64,000 bases of DNA, from contig OY294068.1 of the NCBI GenBank assembly GCA_958510875.1, forward strand, positions 15,911,282 through 15,975,281. The letters run 5' to 3'. The translations under genes and the position numbers were made by a program. Position 1 is the first letter of the stretch; each line of letters starts with the position of its first letter. The DNA comes from Endomychus coccineus (lineage: Eukaryota; Arthropoda; Insecta; Coleoptera; Endomychidae). This document shows positions 12,505 through 23,819 of this stretch, one piece after another. Below the pieces are notes generated by a model that was given only the letters and a program-made list of their open reading frames with translations, was not told the origin of the DNA and searched no databases.

Positions 12505-13439
12505 ACGAAAAATAACAGGAACTCGTTTATGTTGCGCTCTCTCGGGTGACTAATATCGAAAAATTGTATATCACGACAAAAAACGATAATTCTACATTCA
12601 AGTTTTATAATAATCGAAGGCAAACTGCATCGACTGCATCTTTGTTGCAAAAATTCAAAAGACTGCCTTTAAATAGTGTTCAGACGACAGCTCAAAGTGT
12701 CTTAGATTTCATTAGTAATAGAAATGGCATTTCAATAATGACTTCCAATTGCCAAAGTCTAAATAGTCACAAATACGATTTACAAGATTCAGTTACGAGA
12801 CAAACAAATGTGTTACTTCTTACCGAAACTTGCATGGCGCATGATAATCCGATTGAAATACCTAATTTCAATTGTATTGTTCAATTCAAACGAGACACTG
12901 TTCCAGAAGGTGGGGTAGCTATTTACCAAAATAATAATAATAATGTTACTAATATTATGACTCCGAATATTGAAATAAATATTGCACACGTTAGCGATAT
13001 TAATGTTAGGAGCTCATTTTTTGGAGATATTTGTGCGTGCTTATGCAAACTTAGAAATGGCCTACACATAGTCATGGTAGCAATTTACATTTCTCCGAAT
13101 CCAAAATTGGACGAGGTAGAGCATTTTATTCATCGCACTTTACTGGAGTACACTGAAGAAGGGTCGAAAATACTTGGTACAAATGGTAATAAATTTCCAC
13201 TTATCTTGGCTGGCGATTTCAACATCAACTTCGCTGATAAAAAATCAGAGCGGTTGACAACTTTTCTTTCGGAAAAATTGAATTTGAAAATGAATAATGA
13301 TCCACAAGAATCTACAACAAAATATGGGACCACCATTGACGCGGTATTTTCCAGATATTTAGAGGATATCAAGTCTCAAACTTATGTCTCTTATTTCAGT
13401 TACCATAAACCTATAGTTGCAATGATAACAAATTCCTGA
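12505..13439 (+). pseudogene. Helentron Rep/helicase-endonuclease, 3' fragment
   Basis: The open frame starts after an in-frame stop at 12502. First comes QELVYVALSRVTNIEKLYIT, the last motif of a PIF1-type helicase (VALSRVT). After a linker, an endonuclease/exonuclease/phosphatase domain follows: TSNCQSLNSHKYDL, LLLTETCM (metal-binding Glu), LILAGDFNINF, TTIDAVFSR and SYHKPI. A helicase fused to an AP-like endonuclease is typical of Helentron-type Helitrons. Rep and most of the helicase are missing. The last motif is usually S-D-H and here the Asp is Tyr, so activity is doubtful. The fragment ends at TGA 13437. Short self-complementary sequences (GCTATTGCATATAGC, GCTATGCAATAGC) lie at both ends of the insertion. 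Confidence 0.8.
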
Positions 13440-14382
13440 ATAACCTACATGTATTGTAAGATAATAAAAATATTTTAAACGATATTAACTTCTCATTTAT
13501 TCAATAAAAGAAAAAAATTTGTTTTCTTATCGGTCACCACGCTCAAAAGTAACTTGAATTGATATCAAAGAAAAAACTTGAATTAAAATATCAAAGAAAA
13601 AAAAATACTGCATAAATAAAAAAAAAAAAATAATTATAATTGCATAAGTTGAGAAAAAATGCTATGCAATAGCTTTACCGCGGCAGTCCTCGAGTGCCAC
13701 ACGTATCTTTTATATTTTTAGGTTCGTGATGCGTCATATGCTCTTTTAACGTAGTCTAGTATCACGTAGCATTAATTGAATTGATAATATCAGAGAAAAT
13801 CGCCCATCAGTTATGATAATCTACACTCGAGTGGAAAAACGCACCACTTGAAAATGCACCAAAACTGGCAAAAATTCAGAAACTCTTGCGTTTAGTCGAA
13901 AATAGATGAATCTTTGAGTTCTGAAAAGGTTAGAATCTTCCCTGTAATGTGATACCAAATCCATTTCACGCCCTCCCGCTCCGCTAAGAAAAATATGTTC
14001 CTGGTGTCAAAAAATGTCCCACTTTGAATTGAATTAGAGATGTGGAGAACGCGTTGTATCGATGAACTATTCTCTCAACATACACGTAAAGATTTGACCT
14101 GAACTGCGACTTTTCAACTGAAGATTCATCTGCATGGAAAAGCAACGAGTCTTATATAGAAGCGAAAGAAAAAAATTCATTTTTGCGCGTTACGAATGAC
14201 ACCGCGGAAAGAGGTATAGCGTTAATTACAAAATATAATTCCGAATTGACGAAGAACGAAGGGCAAAAGCAGTACCTTTTGAAAGTTGTCGAGGAGCACA
14301 GGTGGCGAATTCCAAGCGTTGCGAAAAAAGCTTTAATGTGATGTATGATTACAAATCATTGAATGTATGATCATAATTTGAT

Positions 14383-14929
14383 AATAATTATGTCACTGTC
14401 ACACTGACATCATCAATAACCTACAAATTTCATATCTATTTATTTCAGTTGTAAAACAATAATGAACTACAAATTAAAAATTATCTTGGTCAAGGGTGGT
14501 TGTCGAATGAAAATATTGCTTTTCTCCCCGTTCTTTGATGACCGACTGATAAGTTTGCATACAGAAGTTGAGTTTCCTCCGATATCACCTTGTTTGACAA
14601 TTATGGACTATTTTATATTTCCTTACTTAAAAAACAAGATTTTCGCAACTCCGGTAAATAATTTGCAAGAACTTCAACAAAGAATAGTTCAGCAATGTGC
14701 AACCATAACGCCAGAAATGCTGCAAAACGGTTTTCACAGCATGAGGATGCGCTTCAACTTGTGCATCGAACAAAACGGGGGACATTTCCAACAATTACTG
14801 TAATTTAGTTTTTCTTGTTACTAAAACCGTTATTTCATAATTTGTAGTTCATTATTGTTTTACAACTTTTAAATAGGTATAAAATTTGTAGGTTATTGAT
14901 GATGTCAGTGTGACAGTGACATAATTATT
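14383..14929. mobile_element. Inverted-repeat element carrying a mariner scrap
   Basis: Ends are inverted repeats of about 90 bp, starting AATAATTATGTCACTGTCAC on the left and ending GTGACAGTGACATAATTATT on the right. A related arrangement, with the same flanking CTTGGTCAAGGGTGGTTGT, is at 31450-31580. It sits in the loop of the 11.7-15.9 kb foldback. Confidence 0.7.
14560..14803 (+). pseudogene. Mariner-type transposase C-terminal scrap
   Basis: Residues such as TIMDYFIFPYLKNKIFATPV, then NLQELQQRIVQQCATITPEM and CIEQNGGHFQQLL correspond to the end of the transposase at 47904-48242 (LDFFLWGHLKSKIF ... MEVNGGQFEHLI). The usual SPDL upstream of this region is altered (SPCL), and everything N-terminal is absent. 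Confidence 0.7.
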
Positions 14930-16457
14930 TCAAACGTAAAGTAAGACACACGTTTTAGATTCCACAACCACTCTTGACCAAGATAATTTTTGATATCCCG
15001 GTATTTGATTGTAAATATTAGAATATACTCTGTACTCAACACATTCTATTAACTTTATGACTCGTCGATTAATTTTATAAAGATTCATTGATTGAGGTAT
15101 AAAATTGGCAAAGTTGAGGCCAAAAAAAAACGCAAAATGGCACTTCTTTTTGAAAAATTTATAACGCCAAATCATCGTAGAAACTCGAATTTTTAGGGAA
15201 CTTAAAGAAAAATGATTGAAATTTATTGATCTGTTGTTTGATTGAGTCCACGATTTTTTCGGTTCAGCCTACAAGCTGTCAAAGTGGGACTTTTTTGACA
15301 CCAGAAAGATATTTTTCTTAGCGAGGCGGGAGGGGGTGGAATGGATTTGGTATCACATCAACTAGCATCACATTAAAGGGAAGGCTCTAACCTTTTCAGA
15401 ACTCAAAGATTCATCCATTTTCGACTAAATACAACCAAGTTAAGGCACTCTGAATATTTGCCATTTTTGGTGCGTTTTTCCACTCGAGTGTAGATTATCA
15501 TAACTGATGGGCGATTTTCTCTGAAATTATCAATTCAATTAATGCTACGTGATACTAGACTACGTTAAAAAAGCATATGACGCATCACGAACCTAAAAAT
15601 ATGAAGTTATTGGAGTTGAAAGTTGAAATTACAGTTTTTAGGCCTTAAAAAATGGTTCTTTTCGCTAATATATCTGTCAAAAAGTGGATGTGGCAACTGA
15701 AATGCATTAAATTTTGAATGTTTTAATGTTATAATGTCTTCAAAGTGTCAAACATCCCGTTATTGTAGAACAGTGTTAAGAAACCTCTCAAAAATTGAGG
15801 AAAAACTTCAAAAAACACATTTTGGGCTTGATGCAAATTTGGGGGACCTAAATGGATTTGAACGGGGAATGATATACTCGAAGAAGAGCGAAATAAAAAA
15901 ATATCGATTTTTTTTGACACAGCTTACCCAGTATACTAAAATGTTGATAAAAGATCAACCTGCATAGAAGAAATTTCCACAAATTTATAGCCTCGAACAA
16001 ACTTGGGTTTTGCCAAAATCACTAGAAAAAATTTGTGAAACTTGCAAACAAAAATTAACTGCACATTTGTTGGTATGATGTAGAGGTGATGACATGCCAA
16101 TAACTTTGCTTCTCTTCACATCCATCAGTCTTAATTGAATGGATATATAACTTAAATCCCAAATTCTTACTAAAATGTAATAAAATTCATTATAAAATCA
16201 ATTTACTATCAAAAAAATTTGATCTTTAATCATATGTTCTAATAACCCTGATGATGATAAATTTGTTGGCAGCAATATATTGAAACTCTAGCACTTATTC
16301 TGTGCAAAATTATATTATTTATTAAATTAACAAAGTAGAAGAACTTTTGTTCACAACTATTTTCTGATCCTTGAATGTATAAAATGTATTGAAATATAAT
16401 TATACATTGAATTTATAATTTATACAATGAATTATTTAATATAGAAAATATAAGAAC

Positions 16458-16958
16458 CTAGCATGATGTTGAAGGTTGACTATCTTCTGTCCAAGAAGCA
16501 TCATCTACACCGTACAAGGGACAATCTAGTGGACATCTGCCATTACTCTAAAATTGAAAATAACGCAATGGATTAAATTTGCATTTAGAACTTCTAACAG
16601 CCTATCTATGTATTACTTTGATCGAAATATCTTACATGGAATGATCGATGGCTTCGTTGAATAGTATTACTGTTTCGTATCTTTTGTATCAAATTATTTT
16701 GTTCTTCTAATCGCTCAATACACTGTTCACAAACTGTTTTTGGTAAATTGTCATACTTCTCAATCTGAAAACACATACTATTACAATTCATTTAGTATAA
16801 TGTTTGGTAAATATTACTGTGATTGGCATCAATTTTATTTTTTGCAAAAGTTTCATGGTTCGTCCTTTGTTGCTATAAAGATGTATTACACTTTTCTTTT
16901 GTTCTGAACATAATCTACATATAAATCCGGTCATAATGGCTTTCCCATAACTGCCCAT
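16458..16958 (-). CDS. ZAD-only zinc-binding protein, 119 aa
   Basis: Three exons on the - strand: 16958-16818, 16764-16636, 16547-16458 (141, 129 and 90 nt; all introns phase 0, GT-AG). The start is ATG 16958, because the same frame further upstream has no ATG. The protein is a zinc-finger-associated domain: C-R-L-C at residues 14-17 followed by LYSNKGRTMKLLQKI, then YDNLPKTVCEQCIERLEEQN with the second Cys pair. The domain is arthropod-specific and usually precedes C2H2 fingers in transcription factors, where it dimerises. Here the last exon is a short tail (CPLDCPLYGVDD...) ending at a stop, with no C2H2 fingers. It may be a genuine ZAD-only protein; function unknown. Confidence 0.8.
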
Positions 16959-17246
16959 GTTCAACTGTTGTAGAGAGAGGTTGGACCGAGTCAATCAGCA
17001 AGAGTTCCTTATCCTTTTTATTTTTGTTGTACAATTCTATTATATATGAATGACAATAATATAGTAATGATAACCTAGGTAACTATGATAACTTAGTATT
17101 CGTACTACTCTTTGAAAATGAATTTATTATTATTTTTACACACAAATGTAAACAAATTGACACATTCCTAACATTAGCATTAGACATTAAATATCGCTGT
17201 CTCACTCTGAGCTGAGATATGCTCTCACTGGTATTATCTATGTCTA

Positions 17247-17855
17247 GCGCAACCACGGTCTATATACAGGTCTGGGAACTCGAGGCTGTTTCCTATGTAA
17301 GAAGTGAGTCCGCTAAGTGTCATCTGTTGCATAGTACCAAAAGGGTGGCGCATGAGTCGAGGAATGATCTGGCACATATACGACCGTGTTCTCTGGCAAA
17401 TGTCATTGTTGACTTGTAAACACAAGGAATACCGGCGTTCTTAGAAAAAATTACGAAACCGTGCATTGTGCCGAAATGCAAAACGGGGTACAAAAGTGTA
17501 AAGCAAGAAACTTCTGTTTTTAAAGTGCCGGAAATGCGAAAAAAGTGGATGCTTGCGATTCCTTATAGAAATCGTTTTAACGAGGTCTTTTATGTGTGCG
17601 AGCATGTATAACGAAAAAGGGGAAGTTATTTTTAAGGTGAGTAAAACATTTTGACAAGAGTAACAGTTCTATTCCTCTCTCAAATCAGAGTAGTAAATAC
17701 GAGAAAAATTATTTTACTTAATAATGCGATTGTTGTCATACTTCGATCCAAGCGCTAGCTGGTGGCTGAGCGAGGGACGAGTTTGGCGACATGTCAGAGA
17801 CTCATGTCAAACATAGAGTTCCCAGACCTGTATGTACGACCGTGTGCGCAACCAA
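17247..17855. mobile_element. Short DNA transposon with a THAP fragment
   Basis: Terminal inverted repeats of about 40 bp: ACAGGTCTGGGAACTC near 17270 and AGTTCCCAGACCTGTATG near 17816, with related GCGCA/ACGGT sequence outside them. Inside is a THAP-domain fragment. P-type and similar transposases carry THAP domains, so this may be a non-autonomous derivative of such an element. Confidence 0.6.
17456..17611 (+). pseudogene. THAP domain fragment
   Basis: The + strand reads KPCIVPKCKTGY, SVFKVPEMRKKWMLAIP and VFYVCEH before a stop. This is the C2CH THAP layout: C-x-x-x-x-C, the FKVP motif, the conserved Trp and the closing C-x-H. A shift of frame just after CEH restores an open reading up to a donor-like GGTGAG near 17636, so it is probably a broken first exon. 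It lies between the inverted repeats of the 17.2-17.9 kb element. Confidence 0.65.
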
Positions 17856-17946
17856 TTGGTACTACCACAGAATACCTACTCAGTATTACTACATTCAGAA
17901 TGTTTTCCATAGATACATTCTTTAATCAAAGAGGGGAACTCGCTGG

Positions 17947-18205
17947 TTAGAAGCATAAAGATGAAGAATAGAGTTCTTGAAGGTGCTATATTTTTGCCTG
18001 TCCAAGAAATTTGAAGGCAGGCTTTCTCTTTCTACTCGGTCCCGATTTGCCCCGCCTACTTACGTTTCGTGAACACAGCGATGCATCTTTATATTGCGAG
18101 AGAATTAGAAAGAGAAAGACTGCCTTCAAATTTCTTAGAGAGGGTCTCTTTGTAAAGCATTGCGCTTATGGGACTGAAGAACTCTAGATCTTCATCTCTA
18201 TGATT
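17947..18205. repeat. Hairpin MITE
   Basis: About 255 bp that folds on itself. Outer repeats are ATAAAGATGAAGAATAGAGT and its counterpart ACTCTAGATCTTCATCTCTA; inner repeats are AAATTTGAAGGCAGGCTTTC and GACTGCCTTCAAATTTCTTA. No ORF. Confidence 0.7.
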
Positions 18206-18215
18206 AGAATTTGCT

Positions 18216-20240
18216 TATGCTACACAGAATTTTTTAAAATCAACCTATTTCGAAACCACCATAAATTTGAGTAGATATGTAAATCTATGAAAACCACAAA
18301 TTTTAAGTTACTCCAGAGAAATAGCTACAGTAACACTTGTTTCGATGAATCTGTAATCACAAAATCAACTTGCCTCTATCACAGAAGTTATTCAAGTTCC
18401 AAATCATGAAAATAGGATCAGGATGGGAAACTGCATTATATATTATAAAGTTGCTAAATGATAAGTAACTTTAATATATTATATAAACTTATAAACAACT
18501 TTCAGTTGTTCTGAGGTCAGAAAATGATGGAGGTAAACCTAGGTTCCTAATAGTTCGAACTACATAATTACAAAAACTCCGAACATCGTTATTTCATTGG
18601 ATTATTCGATATTTGGTCGACCTTATTGAACACAAATTGATAAGATATTGTGAACGGAATATTCAACAACATAGGGCATTCCATTTCCTAGTGGTGGCAG
18701 ACTGAATGTTATTATTAAAAAATAGAAAAACCTTTTAGCTTTGTTGGTAATCTACACAGCTGAAATGCACATTATGGTATTAGCAGTGATGTTTATTTTA
18801 ATTTGTCAATTCGCACGTAAGAAACACTCTTACGTCGCAATCCTTCCACTCTATTCAGCAAGACATATTATATTGAGTTTATTTGTACGATTCTGACCGG
18901 CGCAATGTTTCTGAAAGTCAAACGAGAAATGCTTTAATTCATCATTATTGTAATCAAATTGAAGATAAATCAACATATATCCGTGATGAGCAAAGAAATA
19001 AAAAAAACTAACATGTATTCAAATAGTTTTATTTATAACTAGAATAATCTAAAGCTTAAGTATACAGCACACAATTTTATTTACACTGAATGATATAGCT
19101 TTAAATTATAATAAACAGGAATTTTAGACAACTTGATTAGCTGTACATGATTCTAATAATAGGACAATAATTGAGGGCTGTTTAAAATAATGAGTGTTCA
19201 AGTAATGAAAATCTAAACATGTTTCGACATTTAAACATTAATATTTTATCAATTGAGTTGCAAATAAATTTCTTGACAAGTCATCTTCATATGAAATACA
19301 ACATTGCATGGTTACGAGTTCTAGTGATCGATTGCTAATCTTGTGTTTGAAGGGATTTATAAAATTCGAAAATCCGAATCAGTTACATAAAAGCTCAACA
19401 ATTCATTTAAATATTTCAGATTATTCAAATACATTTGAAAAGTTAAAAAAGTAATTCTCATTAGATATTTAGAAAATAGTTATATATTTTATTAGTAGAC
19501 ATATTTAGCAGTTAATTGTTGACAATGATGAATGATAATCACATCAAAATTTATATAATCTATTTGAAAAAATAATTTCCATTTCAATATTTTTTTCAAC
19601 TAAATCTGGAATTTAATGTTGGAAAATAGTTGCCACAATAGATTTTTCTTATATATTTATAGATTCAGTGTTTACTTGATGTTAAATAAAATTAATAAAA
19701 CGCAGAATTTAAAAAATTTCAATGTGACAACAATTGTCAGTATTTAATTTATACAGTTTGTGTTTTTTATTTCATTCTACACATTTTCTTACACAATCCA
19801 CATGATTACATAATGAAAATATTTTTACTAACTACTGTTACCGAAAATCGTAATTGTTTTTGGTTTCTAATAACCAGTTAGTTAATTAAATATAAAAATA
19901 ATTCATCGAAAAAAGGTTTAGTCAGGATTAATATTTTCATTGTAGATATGCACATTTCTTTTCCTCTACTAGATAATATAATATGCTCGACGTCGGATGT
20001 ACTCATGTGATCTTAAAAATAATTCGAGAAAAGTTTACCTAATTCTTAATATTAATTAAATGGAGTAAATCGTTCACTAATGTACTATATTGTACATAAA
20101 CATTCAGCACCTATATGAGTAATTGTTATCTTGGTTCCAGATGAGATCATTTTAATTCTTCAGGTCCCTCAATAGATAGTTAACAAAATAACAAACATTT
20201 TCACTGAGAGTTCACAACTGTGAAAACCCTATAACACTAA
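18216..20240. other. Gene-free AT-rich stretch
   Basis: No ORF or exon I can support. There is one small imperfect inverted repeat around 18435-18510 (AGTTGCTAAATGATAAGTAACT). The rest is AT-rich sequence without visible repeat structure. It could be intronic or UTR sequence of an unrecognised gene. Confidence 0.4.
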
Positions 20241-20244
20241 TAAG

Positions 20245-20346
20245 TTCGAAATAATCACCCCAATCCACTAAAAATACTAAGGACCGTTGAGCTACCAAGT
20301 AGCCATCCTCAGATTTAACTCCTGCATTGGATAAGGGTGATTATTT
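20245..20346. repeat. Penelope-type palindromic fragment
   Basis: AATAATCACCC ... GGGTGATTATT flanks a core with CTGAGGATGGCTACTTGG and GTAGCTCAACGG on the - strand. This is a degenerate version of the CTGATGA-hairpin-GAAA motif found next to a GIY-YIG fragment at 63.4 kb. Same family as 43341-43497. Confidence 0.55.
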
Positions 20347-20399
20347 TGTACTTATTAGTGCAACCATTAAAGTAACAATTTGCTTCTGATATTGTATAA

Positions 20400-21000
20400 A
20401 AATAACCAAGATGAAGTAGATCACTCCTGGATTAGGTCAAATCCACTTTGGCAAACCACAAACGCAAATTGTATTGTCTGACGTGCATCGTGCAACCAAT
20501 CAACAAATTCGGCTTAACGTAAATAAGTTATGGAAAAGTGCGCTAGCTTCAGAACTAAATTTCCTATTCTGCACTGCTTTTTCTCTTCGACGAATCAAAA
20601 TGTAGGCCAATTGAATTACACACTCAGCACATATAACCTCAACTTTGATAGGTCCCATAATCCCTTGAATCACAATGACAAGTAATATCTTCATTCATCA
20701 AATATTCAGATTTTATCATAATGACTTCAAAATAGTGTTTTTAAATTGAAGGCAAGAAGTGATGCAAGAAAAGAAAAACGCCAAAAATACGAAAACCTTT
20801 GTTACTAGGAAACATTTCATTAAATCAGGAGAATCAAGTGGATTAACAAATATGCACCTTTAGGTAATCATGTATCTGCTTTTTGGTGCATTTTCATCAT
20901 TTGGACAGATAAAATTTCCCTACATAAAGCAATTGCCATATTTCCAATAAAAAATTATAATTTGCTATCTATTTCGAATGTTTTTTACATTTCCTTTGAA
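20400..21000. other. No gene recognised
   Basis: Holds a 64-codon minus-strand ORF (20694-20500) with no recognisable domain and no convincing splice partners. I see nothing else supportable. Confidence 0.3.
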
Positions 21001-21056
21001 ACGTTGCCAAATTCTTCCGGATCCATGTAGACAATCTTGAATAGTAGACTTCCGCG

Positions 21057-21246
21057 GATAGCTAATCTTGAAAAATCTTGGCTTCCGGATGAATTCCGCG
21101 TCACAATAGCTCGACTTGATGCCGACGTTTCGCCAACCATTACAGGTGGCATCTTCAAGCCTGCCCTGAAGATGCCACCTGTGATGCGAAACGTCGGCAT
21201 CAAGTCGAGCTATTGTGACGCGGAATCCATCCGGAAGCCAAGATTT
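21057..21246. repeat. Penelope-type palindrome with hammerhead-like boxes
   Basis: Two inverted copies of CTTGGCTTCCGGATG, GCGTCACAATAGCTCGACTT and GATGCCGACGTTTCGC meet near 21160. The right arm reads CTGAAGATGCCACC ... GCGAAACGTCGGCATC. The left arm, on the - strand, has TTGAAGA with an intact hairpin, then GAAACG. This is the CTGANGA-hairpin-GAAA layout, and the right arm has a small deletion in the hairpin. Confidence 0.7.
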
Positions 21247-21729
21247 TACAAGTATGTCAAGTTTAATAGTGACAGCAAAATACCAGTCGATGTGAAGCTT
21301 TCAAAAAGATATTCAATAAAACGGTAAAATTCAAATAAATAGTTGTTTACTTTCAACTTCTGAGCAATAGAAACCAAGTGCGAGGAATATGAATTTGATT
21401 ATTTCTGAGGGGACAGTGTTACAAGTACATTTCAAGCATCCTCCCATGTTGTTTGTAATTTATAATTATTATTTAAAAAAAATTTTCAATTATAATTTCA
21501 TTGTATATAGAAATAGTTTTGAAACATTATTATTGCATAAGCCTTAGTAAAAACTATAATGTTTTAATGATGAATTACCTGTTACATAGTACAATAGAAA
21601 CGTGTTCAGATATTGATTTTTTTCTATAAAATCTTCGTAAATATATTAATAATTTACATCTCTAAGGTTTTGATGATTTATTCATCAGTTCAAAGATTAT
21701 AGAGCTTTGATTAAACTAGGTATCTAGCA

Positions 21730-22295
21730 AGCCTTGAAGATCGTGAAAATTTACATGTCTTGCCTCGAAATGTACATTGTTCTCATAGTAAGTTTATAAA
21801 AAACCAGGATAATAATACGTCAAAGTAAAACGATGGCGAATTCAATTTGTATAATGAAATATGATAATTCAAGCGCACTAAAAACATACACCTCTAAAAA
21901 TTAGTTAACAACAGGAAACTTAATTTAAAATAAACAAATGCGTAAAACACATTATTTGGTTACAATCAATCACATACACGAGGTGCGCTCTATTTTTCAT
22001 TGTGAACAGCTCCTAATAACAATTTTAATCGTCGGTTGATACCTACATTAGAAATATTCGAGACAAAAATAATTTTGTCTTGTTACATATCTTACCTTGA
22101 AATCTACAATATTTTCGAAGTTCATAAAAAGGGTATAATAAAATGAAATGCGCACTAAAAACATACACCACTAAAAATTAGTTAACAACGGACAACCTAA
22201 ATTAAAATAAACAAATGCTTGTGACACATTTTTTGGTTACAATCAATCACATACACGAGGTGCGCTCTATTCTATATTGTGAACAGTTCATGATT
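21730..22295. repeat. Diverged direct repeat, about 277 bp apart
   Basis: GCGCACTAAAAACATACACC at 21873 recurs at 22150. The two copies then run in parallel for about 140 bp (TTAGTTAACAAC, AATAAACAAATGC, CACATACACGAGGTGCGCTC) with many small differences. Similarity also extends some way upstream. No coding content; an old local duplication. Confidence 0.6.
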
Positions 22296-22660
22296 ATAAC
22301 CTCCATTGACAGTTATTTTGATAGTTATGTTAGCAAATGAAGGCATTAGAATGATATGCGGCTATGAATCATTTTGGTCGAAAATCGGTTATGAAACAAT
22401 TGCAAGAAGTTCCTAAATGACACTACAGCGCCCAATTAGTTAAAATTCAATGCATCATCGTATGGACCCATCAGAATTTGTTTAAAAGCTATGTAGCAAA
22501 ATACTCACACACCAGTTGGTGCTTCATGATGCTCAATTTGCTTGAAAAGTCCCTATGCCCCTGAAGAAGTATTAAAGTCATTATTGTTTGCAAAATTTAG
22601 TGTAATCGCACAAAAAACGACTTAAAATACGGGATTATAGAGTACTAGATGTAAAAAAAA

Positions 22661-22879
22661 ATGAAGCCTAAGTGTTGTACTTATATATTTTCTAATATTG
22701 ATAAACTTAAAATAAGGGGCCCTCTGAATGGACCCCGAGTATTTCAATATATACAGATTCATGCATCAGAGGCTTCTTGCAAACAATACCAAAACCAGCA
22801 ATGCATTGAAGACGAAGAGGACAAGGAATTCTATAAGATGTTACATGAAGAATCAGAGGAGACTGAACAAAATGAGTAA
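22661..22879 (+). other. Unidentified 72-codon ORF
   Basis: Starts with MKPKCCTY and ends in a strongly acidic tail (EDEEDKEFYKML, EESEETEQNE). The Cys-then-acidic layout loosely recalls the CXC-type fragments at 10.2 and 24.4 kb, but the diagnostic cysteine spacing is missing. It may be a degraded relative or chance. Confidence 0.2.
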
Positions 22880-23457
22880 TCAGTAATTTGTGGTTATTTA
22901 TTACTCAGAATAATTATTTTATTTCTGAAATGTGAGTGTCAAATTTGTTTGTTTGTTTCATTATGTTTCCTTTCGTTTCATTTGTTGTATTTTGAAGTGA
23001 AGTTATATTTTTATAAAAAATATTTGTAAAACAATTGTTTTGGCGACTTAATTCTGCTTTTTTGTCAAAAAATCCCCAAGCAACTCGTTCTTTGTGTTTT
23101 TTCAATAATCAATAAACAAATGTTGAATTTTTTATAGCCTCAAACTGTCATCCAAATAGTAATAAGCTAACAGAAAAGGATTCGTTGTAATATCTCAATA
23201 AATAATATTTAGAGCCTTATTAATTATTAAATTTAATTTGCGGTTATGCAGAACGTCTTCTTCTTGCATGAAACCCTCAAATAACGACCCGCATCGGTTA
23301 TAATGAAAATTCCACAAATCCACTTACTAACTCACCTACTAGATGTAGCTATGAACCGGAAATGTGCAGCGTAACAACGTAACCTGAAAGTCGTGTTTTG
23401 GTATTGCGACATTGAATGTATTCGAAATGCAATGAATTAAATAAGAAATATGATAAA

Positions 23458-23600
23458 GATTCTTGACCCAGTATGAATTATATACGAAATTCTCGGGAAA
23501 TAGGTCACATTAACACTTTGTTTTATATTTTCGTACGTAAAGACGAAAATATAAAACAAAGTGTTAATGTGACCTATTTCCCGAGAATTTCATATATAAT
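23458..23600. repeat. Short foldback, same family as 4.5 and 51.7 kb
   Basis: A near-perfect palindrome. GAAATTCTCGGGAAATAGGT and the following ACATTAACACTTTG are repeated inverted around a centre with CGTACGTAAAGACG. Upstream GATTCTTGACCCA is shared with the left end of the copy at 51650. Only the termini remain; the arms with the hammerhead-like boxes are gone. Confidence 0.75.
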
Positions 23601-23819
23601 AAAAAATATGAATAGCTAGCGATAAAAAAAAACAGTTTATGATACAGATCCAGGCAATAAAGGTGGAGAAACAAGCGTTAAAAGTAGGAAAAGCCGTACT
23701 AAGTGTACTAGTTTCGACAAAATATTCGGAAAACTTAGTCGAAATTTAATTGAAGCTTATATTTCTAGATCTGGAAATCCAATGCCTGCAAGATAGTCGA
23801 GGAATTATAGCCTAAATGA

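Larger units (their letters stand above)
11731..15928. mobile_element. Large foldback element, split by a Helentron
   Basis: The outer arms are inverted copies: 11731-12090 plus 13713-14035 on the left pair with 15270-15928 on the right. Paired landmarks are ATCATTCCCCGTTC near 11789 with GAACGGGGAATGAT near 15859, and CACTCGAGTGTAGA near 15480 with its complement near 13830. The left arm is interrupted by the 12093-13712 insertion, and the uninterrupted right arm shows the empty site. The loop (about 14036-15269) contains another inverted-repeat element with a mariner scrap. The ORFs within the arms are shadows. Confidence 0.8.
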
